Assembly: GCF_037892425.1 (NCBI RefSeq)
Contig: NZ_JBBKTT010000001.1
Coordinates: 4,030,001-4,094,000, forward strand
Length of the DNA stretch: 64,000 bases
Source: Lacibacter sp. H375
GTDB taxonomy: Bacteria; Bacteroidota; Bacteroidia; Chitinophagales; Chitinophagaceae
Direction: 5' to 3'
Part shown: piece by piece, positions 52,518-61,526 of the stretch
Layout: each line of letters opens with the position of its first letter
Numbering within the stretch: the first letter of the stretch is position 1
Program-made: the position numbers and the translations under genes
The notes under the pieces: model-generated
Database searches by the model: none
What the model saw: only the letters and a program-made list of their open reading frames with translations
What the model was told of the DNA's origin: nothing

Positions 52518-53282
52518 ATGGAACATAAAAATATCAATGTAAAACTGAAAGTTTGGCGCCAGAAGAACAGCAATGATAAAGGTGCATTTGAAACTTACGA
52601 TGCAAAGAATATTTCACAGGAAATGAGTTTCCTTGAAATGTTTGATGTGTTGAACGAAGAACTGATTGGCGAAGGGAAAGACCCGATCGCTTTCGACCAC
52701 GATTGCCGTGAAGGTATTTGTGGTATGTGCAGTTTGTACATCAATGGTCGTCCGCACGGTCCTTGGGAAGCAAACACAACTTGCCAGTTGCATATGCGTG
52801 CTTTTGATGAAGGCGATACCATTGTAGTTGAACCCTGGAGAGCAAATGCATTTCCGGTAATTAAAGACTTGATGGTCGATCGTAGTTCTTTCGATCGAAT
52901 TATTCAGGCCGGGGGTTATATCAGTGTAAACACAGGTAATGCGGTTGATGCAAATGCATTGCCTATTGATAAAGCAAAAGCTGATGCTGCCTTTGCTGCT
53001 GCGGCCTGTATTGGTTGTGGTGCTTGCGTGGCAGCTTGTAAAAACTCTTCGGCTATGTTGTTTGTGAGTGCGAAAGTGGCTCACCTTAACCAGTTGCCAC
53101 AAGGCGAACCTGAAAAGAATACACGTGTCCTTAATATGGTAGCACAAATGGATAAAGAAGGCTTTGGGGCATGTACCAACACAGGTGCTTGTGAAGCAGT
53201 TTGTCCGAAAGAAATTTCATTGACAAATATTGCCCGCTTAAATGCCGAATATGCGGTGGCAAGTTTGACCGCCAATAAATAA
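52518..53282 (+). CDS. sdhB: succinate dehydrogenase iron-sulfur subunit
   Basis: 254-aa electron-transfer subunit. The 2Fe-2S site is [15 protein letters not shown] with a downstream Cys in TTCQLH. The 4Fe-4S site is [13 protein letters not shown], and the third cluster uses [12 protein letters not shown]. All cluster cysteines are present. The gene begins 22 bases after sdhA and ends at a strong terminator, closing the operon. Confidence 0.96.
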   Translation: MEHKNINVKLKVWRQKNSNDKGAFETYDAKNISQEMSFLEMFDVLNEELIGEGKDPIAFDHDCREGICGMCSLYINGRPHGPWEANTTCQLHMRAFDEGDTIVVEPWRANAFPVIKDLMVDRSSFDRIIQAGGYISVNTGNAVDANALPIDKAKADAAFAAAACIGCGACVAACKNSSAMLFVSAKVAHLNQLPQGEPEKNTRVLNMVAQMDKEGFGACTNTGACEAVCPKEISLTNIARLNAEYAVASLTANK

Positions 53283-53307
53283 GTTGACTATTCAACATAA
53301 GTTTTAC

Positions 53308-53332
53308 AAAGACCTCCACCCTGGAGGTCTTT
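53308..53332 (+). terminator. terminator of sdhCAB
   Basis: A perfect 11-bp stem (AAAGACCTCCA / TGGAGGTCTTT) with a CCC loop, followed by CTGTTTTCC. Confidence 0.9.
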
Positions 53333-53480
53333 CTGTTTTCCGTCTGACGCAATTATAATATTCACGAAGAAAACCTTGAAAGGGGGGTATTAAAAGGCAT
53401 GTTGCACAATAAATTCTATTTTTACACATTCTTATCCTGAAAACCACTGACTTATCAGAAAACTTGTCTTTTTCATAACT

Positions 53481-56400
53481 ATGCTGCTTTCCTCACTGCT
53501 GACGCTTGCTCAGCAGCCGTCTTCCTTATCCAATCTTCGAAGCAAAAAGATCAGCACAAAAACAAGTTCGGTTAAGCTTGATAGTTTCAGCATCGTTCCA
53601 AAATCAGTCATCATTCCCGGCATTGCAAAAGATAGTTATACGGTGGATGAAGTGAATGGCCGATTGTTCTGGGTGAGTGCTCCGGGTATGGATTCAGTAA
53701 CGGTTACTTACCGTGTTTTCCCTTATAAACTGAATGCACAGGTGCAGCGCATGAATTTTGAAGATGTAAAAAACAACTTCCTTACTGCACCTATCACCAT
53801 CGATCAAAATACGGGATTTGGTAAAAGCATGTTTGATTTTGGAAATGTAAACTACAACGGTAGTTTTGGACGTGGCATTTCCTTTGGCAATAACCAGGAT
53901 GCGGTGGTGAATGGCGTATTGAATCTGCAGATCAATGGTGTGATAGGTGACAGCATGTTGTTATCAGCTGCATTGACTGATAATAATATTCCTGTACAGG
54001 CCGAAGGCAATACACAACAGTTGAATGAATTTGACCGTGTATGGATTCAATTGAAAAAGAAAGGCTGGCAATTAAACCTTGGCGATATTGATATTAGACG
54101 AAATGATGCTTACTTCCTCAGCTTCTTTAAACGTTTGCAGGGTATCTCGTTTCAAAACGAATCAAATGTGTTCAAGCAAGGGAAGAACACATCAATGGTT
54201 TCAGGAGCTATTGCAAAGGGTAAGTTTAACCGTTATGTATTTCAAGGACAGGAAGGTAACCAGGGACCTTATCGTTTGCAAGGCCCTAATGGAGAATTGT
54301 TCTTTATTGTGCTTGCAGGAACGGAGCGTGTGTTTATTGATGGCGAATTAATGCAGCGGGGCGAAGACCAGGATTATGTGATCAATTACAATACGGCTGA
54401 AATCACCTTTACTCCACGACGCATGATCAATAAAGACAGGCGTATACAAGTAGAGTTTGAATATGCAGATCGCAATTTTCTCAATTCGCAATTCTTTGTT
54501 GGGAATGAATTGAAAGTTAATCCGAAACTTACGTTCAGGGTTAACGCCTTTTCAAATGCTGATTCAAAGAACACATCTGTCAACCAGTTTTTAACTACAG
54601 AGCAAAAACAATTTTTGTTTGATATTGGCGATCGTGTAGAAACAGCTTTGTATCCATCGATTGCTAAAGACACATTTGCGGCCAACAAGATCGTGTATCG
54701 ATTGGTAGATTCAACTGTTAACAGTATTACGTATGACTCGGTGTTGGTGTACACAACCATTGATCAACCTGATGTGTACACTGCATCTTTCACCGATGTT
54801 GGTTTTGGCAATGCTGATTATGTGTTGGAGGAAGCTGGGGCAAACGGACGAACATTCAAATGGATCGCCCCTGTAAATGGCATACGTCAAGGCAGGTATG
54901 CACCGGCAGTACGTCTAGTAGCACCACGTACACAACAAATGATGACCGTTGGAACGGATTATCAAATCACAAAAGAACTCTTGGTAAAATCAGAACTTGC
55001 TATCAGCAGGTTTGATGTGAATACACTTTCCCGAAAAGATAAAACGAATGATGATGGTGTGGCTGGCCGCTTAGCGTTACAGTATAACAATCAATTCAAA
55101 GGCAATCCACAAAAACCATTAACGTATAAGCTCAGCAGCAGTTATGAATTTGTACAGGAAAGTTTCCGAGCATTGGAACGTTTACGTCCTGTTGAATTTA
55201 CAAGAGAGTGGGGGCTGCCTATTTTTCTGCAACAGGAAAAAGAACAGATCATCAGTGCTGGTGTGGAATTGATGCGCACAACCAATCACCGTTTCAGTTA
55301 TAACATACAGAATTATCAGCGTGGCATCCTGTTCAAAGGTATTCGTCATGCTGTGCAACATAGTTTTCAACAAAAAGGATGGACGTGGACAGGCAACATT
55401 AATTACTCATCAACCGATAGCGGACGCAACAAAGGCTTCTTCCTTAGACCAACTGTTGATCTGAAACGAAGATTTGACAAGCTTGATAAAATTGAACTCG
55501 GAGGACAATATTATTTAGAACACAGTGAAGCCCGCAACCGTATTACCGATTCATTGTCATCACTTACATTCATGTGGGATACATGGACTTTATATCTCCG
55601 TTCAAAAGAAGCTGCCAATAAATGGGGAGTTAATTTCTTTACCCGTCGTGATAAACTTCCATTAGGAAAATCATTAGAACAAACAGACCGAAGCTTCAAC
55701 TACAATGCTTATGTTGAATTGATGAGCAGTGAAAAACATCAGTTCCGTTTAAACGCAACGATACGTGAATTGAAAGTATATAATAGTCAGCTGACCGGAC
55801 AAAAACCTGAGCGTTCTGTATTGGGAAGGGCTGAATATTTTGTGAACGAATGGAAAGGAATGCTTACGGGCAATGTTTTGTACGAAGCGGGCAGCGGACA
55901 GGAACAACGTCGTGATTATTCTTTTCTTGAAGTGCCTGCCGGGCAGGGTGAATTTACCTGGAACGATTATAACTTAGATGGTATTCCACAACTAAACGAA
56001 TTTGAAGTGGCACTTTACCAGGATCAGGCACGTTACATACGTGTGTTTACGCCAACGCTTGATTTTATACGTGCCAACTACAACCAGTTTAACTACAGTG
56101 TAAATCTCAACCCAAGAGCATTGATAGATCCGAATAAGGCAAAAGGAATGAGTAAATTCTTGACACGAATTACATTACAATCAGGATTACAAATCTTCAA
56201 AAAAGAGATCTCGGATAAAAACATCAACCTCGATCCATTTTCAAAACCAAAAGCAGACACAAGTCTTATTTCATTAAGCTCTGTCTTAACCAACACGCTG
56301 TTCTTTAACCGAACAAGTAATGTATGGGGTGTTGACTTAACGCATGTACAAAATACAGGTCGTTCCATCCTCACCTATGGTTTAGAAACAAGAACATTGA

Positions 56401-56918
56401 GAGATTTGTCGGGGCGAATCCGTTGGAATCTGAGTAAGAATTTTTCAACTAACGTTTTGGTGAAGTCGATCAAAAACCAATTGGAAACACCCAAATTTGG
56501 CAATAGAAACTATGATCTTGCACAGTGGGTAACCGAACCATCAATCAGTTTTCAGAGTGGCACAAAATATCGTTTCTCACTAAATTATAAATACGAGGAT
56601 AAACAAAACGAAGAAGGGCAGAAGGAGCGTGCTGTCATCAATTCTATTATTACGGAGATGCGTTACAACGTACTTTCGAGCAGCACCATTAACGGGAAGT
56701 TTCAATTCAGTAATATCAAGTTTAATGGCGCTACGAATTCAACAGTTGCATTTATTATGCTTGATGCATTACTCCCTGGCAAAAACTTTTTATGGAATAT
56801 TGATTTTACAAGACGACTTGCCAACAATATGGAAATAAATTTCACCTACGAAGGACGAAAACCCGGTGAAGCAAAAGCAATACATACGGGTAGGGCAAGT
56901 GTAAGAGCGTTGTTTTAA
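53481..56918 (+). CDS. large outer-membrane protein, 1145 aa
   Basis: Very large exported protein with beta-strand periodicity throughout; not assigned to a named family. Landmarks: FDFGNVNYNGSFGRGISFGNNQDAVVNG, LNEFDRVWIQLKKKGWQLNLGDIDI, GPYRLQGPNGELFFIVLAGTERVFIDGELMQRG, and a C-terminus KAIHTGRASVRALF typical of barrels. From the first ATG the leader (MLLSSLLTLAQQ) is short and has no positive residue. The frame is open upstream to a TGA at 53448, and reads IRKLVFFITMLLSSLLTLAQ from 53454, a complete signal peptide with ATC where ATG would be expected. The true start is therefore probably non-ATG. Confidence 0.75.
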   Translation: MLLSSLLTLAQQPSSLSNLRSKKISTKTSSVKLDSFSIVPKSVIIPGIAKDSYTVDEVNGRLFWVSAPGMDSVTVTYRVFPYKLNAQVQRMNFEDVKNNFLTAPITIDQNTGFGKSMFDFGNVNYNGSFGRGISFGNNQDAVVNGVLNLQINGVIGDSMLLSAALTDNNIPVQAEGNTQQLNEFDRVWIQLKKKGWQLNLGDIDIRRNDAYFLSFFKRLQGISFQNESNVFKQGKNTSMVSGAIAKGKFNRYVFQGQEGNQGPYRLQGPNGELFFIVLAGTERVFIDGELMQRGEDQDYVINYNTAEITFTPRRMINKDRRIQVEFEYADRNFLNSQFFVGNELKVNPKLTFRVNAFSNADSKNTSVNQFLTTEQKQFLFDIGDRVETALYPSIAKDTFAANKIVYRLVDSTVNSITYDSVLVYTTIDQPDVYTASFTDVGFGNADYVLEEAGANGRTFKWIAPVNGIRQGRYAPAVRLVAPRTQQMMTVGTDYQITKELLVKSELAISRFDVNTLSRKDKTNDDGVAGRLALQYNNQFKGNPQKPLTYKLSSSYEFVQESFRALERLRPVEFTREWGLPIFLQQEKEQIISAGVELMRTTNHRFSYNIQNYQRGILFKGIRHAVQHSFQQKGWTWTGNINYSSTDSGRNKGFFLRPTVDLKRRFDKLDKIELGGQYYLEHSEARNRITDSLSSLTFMWDTWTLYLRSKEAANKWGVNFFTRRDKLPLGKSLEQTDRSFNYNAYVELMSSEKHQFRLNATIRELKVYNSQLTGQKPERSVLGRAEYFVNEWKGMLTGNVLYEAGSGQEQRRDYSFLEVPAGQGEFTWNDYNLDGIPQLNEFEVALYQDQARYIRVFTPTLDFIRANYNQFNYSVNLNPRALIDPNKAKGMSKFLTRITLQSGLQIFKKEISDKNINLDPFSKPKADTSLISLSSVLTNTLFFNRTSNVWGVDLTHVQNTGRSILTYGLETRTLRDLSGRIRWNLSKNFSTNVLVKSIKNQLETPKFGNRNYDLAQWVTEPSISFQSGTKYRFSLNYKYEDKQNEEGQKERAVINSIITEMRYNVLSSSTINGKFQFSNIKFNGATNSTVAFIMLDALLPGKNFLWNIDFTRRLANNMEINFTYEGRKPGEAKAIHTGRASVRALF

Positions 56919-56921
56919 AAA

Positions 56922-56960
56922 GCCTCATCCTAATTCCTTCTCCCGAAGAGAAAGAAGCCC
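56922..56960. repeat. CCTCATCC/CTTCTCC REP-like element
   Basis: Begins GCCTCATCCTAATTCCTTC and continues with TCTCCCGAAGAGAAAGAAG. The second half is a loose hairpin (CTTCTCC...GAGAAAG). The pattern CCTCA-CCTAA-CTTCTCC recalls the intergenic repeats seen in very many bacterial genomes. It directly follows the stop of the giant barrel gene. Confidence 0.5.
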
Positions 56961-57103
56961 GGCCTTACCTCTTTTTTCATCTTCCGTAATTAAGCATTTG
57001 AACATTTCCTCTTTGTTCATCTGAAATTGCCCCGACAGTTCGGGTTTGGAATCAGCATAACCGTTTATAGACTGACGGTTTTCAATAGTTCCGACCAACG
57101 TAA

Positions 57104-57133
57104 AAAAAGCGGTGGAAGAATCCACCGCTTTTT
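57104..57133 (-). terminator. terminator after the coiled-coil protein gene
   Basis: A perfect 13-bp stem (AAAAAGCGGTGGA / TCCACCGCTTTTT) with an AGAA loop. It has T-runs on both strands and lies between two convergent genes, so it may act on both. Confidence 0.9.
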
Positions 57134-57167
57134 AATAAACCATCAACGTGTATGTATGTATGTATGC

Positions 57168-58157
57168 TTAGCTAAATAAGCCGCCTTTACGTAATGTTTT
57201 TGAACCTTCACCAATTTTGAAACCGTTGTTATAGATCTCAACCTTGTAAGCACCTTCAACAAATTTCGCACCTGGCTTCCACTCAATTGAAACGGGAGTT
57301 GTTTTACCTGCAGCGAAAGTAAGAGTCGACATTTTTGTAAACACTCTTTCACCTTCTTCTCTTGTTGTGAAACGACCACTACCTAAAGCTTCGTTGCTTA
57401 CCACTTGTCCTGTAGGATCAGTGATCACTACATAAACATCTTTTGTTGTTCCTTCTTCACCAACACGGTTGAATACGTTGAAAGACAAACGGATTTTATC
57501 AACACGCTTTGCAACATCTTTTTCTTTTTCTTTTCCGTTACGACGCTCGTCGATTGTAACGATATTGATATTTGAAGCATTCAATGTTGAAGCTACATCC
57601 AGTTTTTCTTCAACTACTTTCTTTTCAGCAGAAGTTTGATCATACTGAACCTGTAACGCTTCTTTTTGAACTGTCAATTCTTGCTTGTCAGTTTTCAGCT
57701 GCAGGTTTTCACCACGCAATGTTTCTACTTCTACTACATAACCACTGATCTTTTCGTTCAATTCATTGATCAAACGTTTTGCTTCAGCAAGATCAGCTGC
57801 TGTTTTATTTTGCTTATTCAGTAAAGTCTGAATACGCTTTTTCATGTTGCCGATTTCGCTGTCTTTTGTTTTAACCAGGCTGTCCATGCTGGCATTCATG
57901 CTTGTTAATTCATCAAGACGTTGAAGTGCAGAGTTGTACTCTGTTTGAATTGCACCTTTGCTGCTGTCGCTTGTGCTAAGTTGTGCCTGTAACTGTGTTG
58001 TTACTTCTTTGGTTTTTGATTTGTCCCAGATAATGTAACCCCAGGTACCTAATAAAGCTGCAATTAATAACCCGTAGATCAACCCACGGTTGCTGTTCTT
58101 TGGAGCTGCAGGTGGATTATCCTGAGGAGCTGCGGAAGGATAGTTTGAATAAGACAT
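57168..58157 (-). CDS. membrane-anchored coiled-coil protein
   Basis: 329-aa protein of unknown function. A Pro/Asn/Ala-rich N-terminal tail of 23 residues precedes one membrane segment (25-43, LIYGLLIAALLGTWGYIIW), so the bulk faces the periplasm. Residues about 50-195 are a long coiled coil rich in Leu, Glu, Gln and Lys. The C-terminal 120 residues form a beta domain (KIRLSFNVFNRVGEEGTTKDVYVVITDPTGQVV...SIEWKPGAKFVEGAYKVEIYNNGFKIGEG). It resembles conserved hypothetical proteins of Bacteroidota. It is divergent from the exonuclease gene with 39 bases between, which must hold both starts. Confidence 0.75.
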   Translation of the reverse strand: MSYSNYPSAAPQDNPPAAPKNSNRGLIYGLLIAALLGTWGYIIWDKSKTKEVTTQLQAQLSTSDSSKGAIQTEYNSALQRLDELTSMNASMDSLVKTKDSEIGNMKKRIQTLLNKQNKTAADLAEAKRLINELNEKISGYVVEVETLRGENLQLKTDKQELTVQKEALQVQYDQTSAEKKVVEEKLDVASTLNASNINIVTIDERRNGKEKEKDVAKRVDKIRLSFNVFNRVGEEGTTKDVYVVITDPTGQVVSNEALGSGRFTTREEGERVFTKMSTLTFAAGKTTPVSIEWKPGAKFVEGAYKVEIYNNGFKIGEGSKTLRKGGLFS

Positions 58158-58196
58158 ACTGTTTGATTTTTAAGTTTTAAAATTTATTTTTAGTTC

Positions 58197-58940
58197 ATGG
58201 CTAACCAACAACAAATTCAACCCGATCACATCCTGGTACTCGATATCGAGACAGTACCACAATTTGCTTCGTTTGAAGAGCTGCCGGAACAATGGAAAGT
58301 TCTCTGGGCAGACAAAATTTCCAAAACCATGCCAGAAAATTTTTCGGCTGCTGAAATGTATGAACAAAGGGCTGGAATTCAGGCAGAATTTGGAAAAATA
58401 ATCTGCATCAGCACAGGTTATTTTTATACCGATAAGGGTGGAAGAATGTGTTTTCGATTGAAAACTTATGCAGGAAATAATGAACAACAGCTGTTAGCTG
58501 AATTTATTAATGCTGTTGAAAAGTTTTATAAAACAAACCCTGCTATGCATTTTGCCGGGCATAATATTAAAGAATTCGATATTCCTTACATCAGCCGGCG
58601 CACACTCATCAATGGAATAACCCTGCCATCTTTCCTTCAATTCAGTGGTAAAAAACCTTGGGAAACAAACCTGGTAGATACGATGCAGCTGTGGAAGTTC
58701 GGTGATTATAAAAATTATACATCACTAAACCTCTTGGCAAACTGCTTAGGTATTCCCACACCCAAAGATGGCATTGACGGCAGTCAGGTAAAAGAAATTT
58801 ATTATATACAAAATGATCTCCCACGCATAGTTGAGTATTGCCAGAAAGATGTGATTGCCACTGCCCAGATTTTTCTACGGCTGCAACAATTACCTTTGCT
58901 GCCGGCTGAAAATATTTTTATTGCCGACCAGGTAAAATGA
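58197..58940 (+). CDS. 3'-5' exonuclease, PolB-like
   Basis: 247-aa DEDDy exonuclease of the DNA polymerase B-like group. ExoI is VLDIETVP (Asp and Glu), ExoII is HFAGHNIKEFDIPYI, and ExoIII is YCQKDVIATAQ (YxxxD). It is a stand-alone proofreading-type nuclease acting on DNA or RNA 3' ends; its partner polymerase, if any, is not shown. Its stop overlaps the holA start by 4 bases (ATGA), so they are co-translated. Confidence 0.88.
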   Translation: MANQQQIQPDHILVLDIETVPQFASFEELPEQWKVLWADKISKTMPENFSAAEMYEQRAGIQAEFGKIICISTGYFYTDKGGRMCFRLKTYAGNNEQQLLAEFINAVEKFYKTNPAMHFAGHNIKEFDIPYISRRTLINGITLPSFLQFSGKKPWETNLVDTMQLWKFGDYKNYTSLNLLANCLGIPTPKDGIDGSQVKEIYYIQNDLPRIVEYCQKDVIATAQIFLRLQQLPLLPAENIFIADQVK

Positions 58941-59932
58941 GTGTAACAAAAATTCTTAACGACTGGAAAAAGAAAAGCTTCAAACCTGTTTATTGGTTTG
59001 AAGGCGAAGAAGATTTTTATATTGACCAGTTGGTTGATGCTGCAGAGCATAACATTTTAAGTGAGGCAGAAGCAGGTTTCAATCTTTCGGTTTTTTATGG
59101 AAAAGATGCGGCCTGGAGCGATGTGGTAAATGCCTGCATGCGTTATCCCATGTTTTCTGACAAACAAGTAGTGATACTCAAGGAAGCTCAACAGATGAAG
59201 GATATTGATAAGCTGGAAGGCTATATCAATAATCCACTCTCATCAACCATTTTTGTTGTTGGTCATAAAGAAAAGAAAGTAGATGGTCGTAGCAAACTCG
59301 CCAAGCTGTTGAAAGAAAAAGGAGAGGTGTTGAGTACAAAAAAAATGTACGACAATGAACTACCTGCCTGGACACAAGATTTCATTGAAAGCAAAGGTTA
59401 CCAGCCTACACAAAAAGCTGTTCACTTGTTGGTTGATCATATTGGTAACGATCTCAGCCGCATTGCCAACGAAGTAGATAAAGTTATTTTGAACCTCGGC
59501 AGCCGAAAAACAATTACCGATGATGATATTGAAAATTTTGTGGGTATCAGCAAAGAATACAATGTGTTTGAACTGCAGAATGCAGTTGGTAAAAAGAATT
59601 TAGCCAAGGCATTGCAGATCGTTCAGTATTTTGAAAGCAATCCGAAAGCTGCTCCCATTCAATTAGTATTACCATCGCTCTATAGTTATTTCTCCAAAGT
59701 ATTTATGTTGTTTGGCGCACAGGGCGATGATAAAGCGGTTGCTGCACAAACAGGCATTAATGCATGGTTCATGAAAGATTATAAAGCCACAGCATCGGTG
59801 TATGGATTCGAAGGTGTGCAGTCAGCTCTTTTATTAATGCATCATTACAACTTAAGAAGTGTGGGTGTTGGAGATGTAGGCACAGAAGATGCATCGCTGT
59901 TAAAAGAAATGATCTATAAGATGATGATGTAA
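58937..59932 (+). CDS. holA: DNA polymerase III subunit delta
   Basis: 331-aa clamp-loader subunit that opens the beta clamp. The N-terminal AAA-like domain starts VTKILNDWKKKSFKPVYWFEGEEDFYIDQLV, followed by VVILKEAQQMKDIDKLEGYINNP and the C-terminal collar helices (SRIANEVDKVILNLG, VFELQNAVGKKNLAKALQIVQYF). No Walker A, as is normal for delta. It overlaps the exonuclease gene by 4 bases. The stop is followed by a GATNATG-type heptad array. Confidence 0.9.
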   Translation: MSVTKILNDWKKKSFKPVYWFEGEEDFYIDQLVDAAEHNILSEAEAGFNLSVFYGKDAAWSDVVNACMRYPMFSDKQVVILKEAQQMKDIDKLEGYINNPLSSTIFVVGHKEKKVDGRSKLAKLLKEKGEVLSTKKMYDNELPAWTQDFIESKGYQPTQKAVHLLVDHIGNDLSRIANEVDKVILNLGSRKTITDDDIENFVGISKEYNVFELQNAVGKKNLAKALQIVQYFESNPKAAPIQLVLPSLYSYFSKVFMLFGAQGDDKAVAAQTGINAWFMKDYKATASVYGFEGVQSALLLMHHYNLRSVGVGDVGTEDASLLKEMIYKMMM

Positions 59933-59967
59933 GATAATGTGTAATGAATGATGAGTGATGAATCCTG
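59933..59967 (+). repeat. NNTGATG heptad array after holA
   Basis: Five consecutive units: GATAATG, TGTAATG, AATGATG, AGTGATG, AATCCTG. The array starts right after the holA stop codon. Confidence 0.65.
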
Positions 59968-60023
59968 ACGCATACGGTTGCACCAACACATCCCAAACAA
60001 AGAACATCCATTACCTTCGCAGC

Positions 60024-60058
60024 AAATCTGCAATCGCAAATCTAAAATCTAAAATCAA
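60024..60058 (+). repeat. AAATCNN heptad array ending 2 bases before glmM
   Basis: Five consecutive units: AAATCTG, CAATCGC, AAATCTA, AAATCTA, AAATCAA; then TC and the ATG at 60061. Same core and same distance from the start codon as the array at 45701-45735. Confidence 0.8.
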
Positions 60059-60060
60059 TC

Positions 60061-61431
60061 ATGGCTTTAATGAAATCGATCTCCGGCATACGTGGTACCA
60101 TTGGTGGTGCACCCGGCGATAATCTTACTCCTGTTGATATTGTAAAATTTACAGCAGCATATGCAACCATATTAGGAAAAGGCAAAAAAGTAATTGTTGG
60201 TCGTGATGGCCGCATGAGTGGTGAAATGGTGCGCAGCCTTGTAGTGAATACTTTAACCGGTATGGGGCTGCATGTAATTGATCTTGGTATGAGCACAACA
60301 CCAACCGTTGAAATGGCAGTGACGTTCGAAGGAGCAGATGGAGGTATTATTCTCACGGCATCGCATAACCCAAAACAATGGAATGCATTAAAACTGCTGA
60401 ATGAAAAAGGTGAATTCATCAGTGCTGAACTTGGTTTGCAAATGTTAGAGATCGCCGACAAAGAAGCATTTGATTTTGCTGGCGTTGATGAACTCGGCAC
60501 TTACTCAGCTGACGATACTTTATTGCAAACACATATTGACGCTATCCTTGTTCATCCGTTAGTTGATAAAAAAATCATTGCCGAGAAAAATTTCAGGGTG
60601 GTGATTGATGCCATCAACAGTTCAGGGGCAGTTGCAGTTCCTGCATTGCTCGAAGCATTGGGTGTAACAAACTATACTGTTCTTCATGCAGAGATGCACG
60701 GCAATTTTGCACACAACCCCGAACCTCTTGCGGAAAACCTCGTTGACCTTTGCACGGAAGTGGTAAAACAAAAAGCCGATCTTGGAATTGCAGTTGATCC
60801 TGATGTTGATCGTTTATGTTTTGTAAGTGATGATGGAACTTTGTTTGGCGAAGAATATACATTGGTTGCTGTTGCAGATTACATCTTATCAAAACAAAAA
60901 GGTAATACTGTTTCTAATCTTTCATCCACTCGTGCATTGAAAGATGTAACAGAGAAACATGGTGGTGAATATTTTGCCAGTGCAGTAGGCGAGGTGAATG
61001 TGGTGAAAATGATGAAGGAAGTAAATGCAGTGATTGGTGGTGAAGGGAATGGTGGCATCATTGATCCGCAGTTGCATTACGGACGAGATGCACTGATTGG
61101 TATTGCCTTGTTCTTAACACATCTTGCCCAAAGCGGAAAAACAACAGCAGCGTTACGTAAAACTTATCCTGATTATTTCATGAGCAAGCAAAAGATCGAT
61201 CTGCCAAAAGAAACTGATGTGAAGGCATTGCTGGCGAAAGTGAAAGATCAGTATGCAGCGCAACCTGTAAATACAGTTGATGGTGTAAAGATCGAGTTTG
61301 ACAAAAGCTGGGTGCATTTGCGCAGCAGCAATACTGAACCGATCATCCGTGTTTATTCTGAAGCATCAACAACGGAGAAAGCAGATGCTTTGGCAAATGA
61401 TGTAATGAATACGATTAAAAGTTTGATGTAA
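60061..61431 (+). CDS. glmM: phosphoglucosamine mutase-type phosphohexomutase
   Basis: 456-aa alpha-D-phosphohexomutase, expected to convert glucosamine-6-phosphate to glucosamine-1-phosphate for cell-wall precursors. The catalytic serine is in TASHNPKQWNALK (Ser101), the metal site is VDPDVDRLCFV, the sugar-binding loop is GGEGNGGI, and the phosphate-binding C-terminus has RSSNTEPIIRVYSE. Phosphomannomutase or phosphoglucomutase specificity cannot be excluded from sequence alone. A single gene, with an AAATCNN array in front. Confidence 0.85.
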   Translation: MALMKSISGIRGTIGGAPGDNLTPVDIVKFTAAYATILGKGKKVIVGRDGRMSGEMVRSLVVNTLTGMGLHVIDLGMSTTPTVEMAVTFEGADGGIILTASHNPKQWNALKLLNEKGEFISAELGLQMLEIADKEAFDFAGVDELGTYSADDTLLQTHIDAILVHPLVDKKIIAEKNFRVVIDAINSSGAVAVPALLEALGVTNYTVLHAEMHGNFAHNPEPLAENLVDLCTEVVKQKADLGIAVDPDVDRLCFVSDDGTLFGEEYTLVAVADYILSKQKGNTVSNLSSTRALKDVTEKHGGEYFASAVGEVNVVKMMKEVNAVIGGEGNGGIIDPQLHYGRDALIGIALFLTHLAQSGKTTAALRKTYPDYFMSKQKIDLPKETDVKALLAKVKDQYAAQPVNTVDGVKIEFDKSWVHLRSSNTEPIIRVYSEASTTEKADALANDVMNTIKSLM

Positions 61432-61498
61432 GATACGAAGAGCTACCCTTGAATACAGCAGGTGACTCACCCGCTCAGTTTTACAAGCTTTAACTCAT

Positions 61499-61506
61499 TA
61501 TCTTTG
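61499..61506 (+). promoter_or_regulatory. -7 element (TATCTTTG) before cysteine desulfurase
   Basis: TATCTTTG fully matches TANNTTTG and lies 20 bases before the ATG at 61527. No TTG at the usual -33 distance, only a TTTT. Confidence 0.5.
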
Positions 61507-61526
61507 CAGCCTCATTTCCCTAAAGC

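Noticed and set aside
6897-60058. CRISPR array as an explanation for the tandem repeats.
   Set aside because: Units are 7 bases with no spacers and no cas genes.
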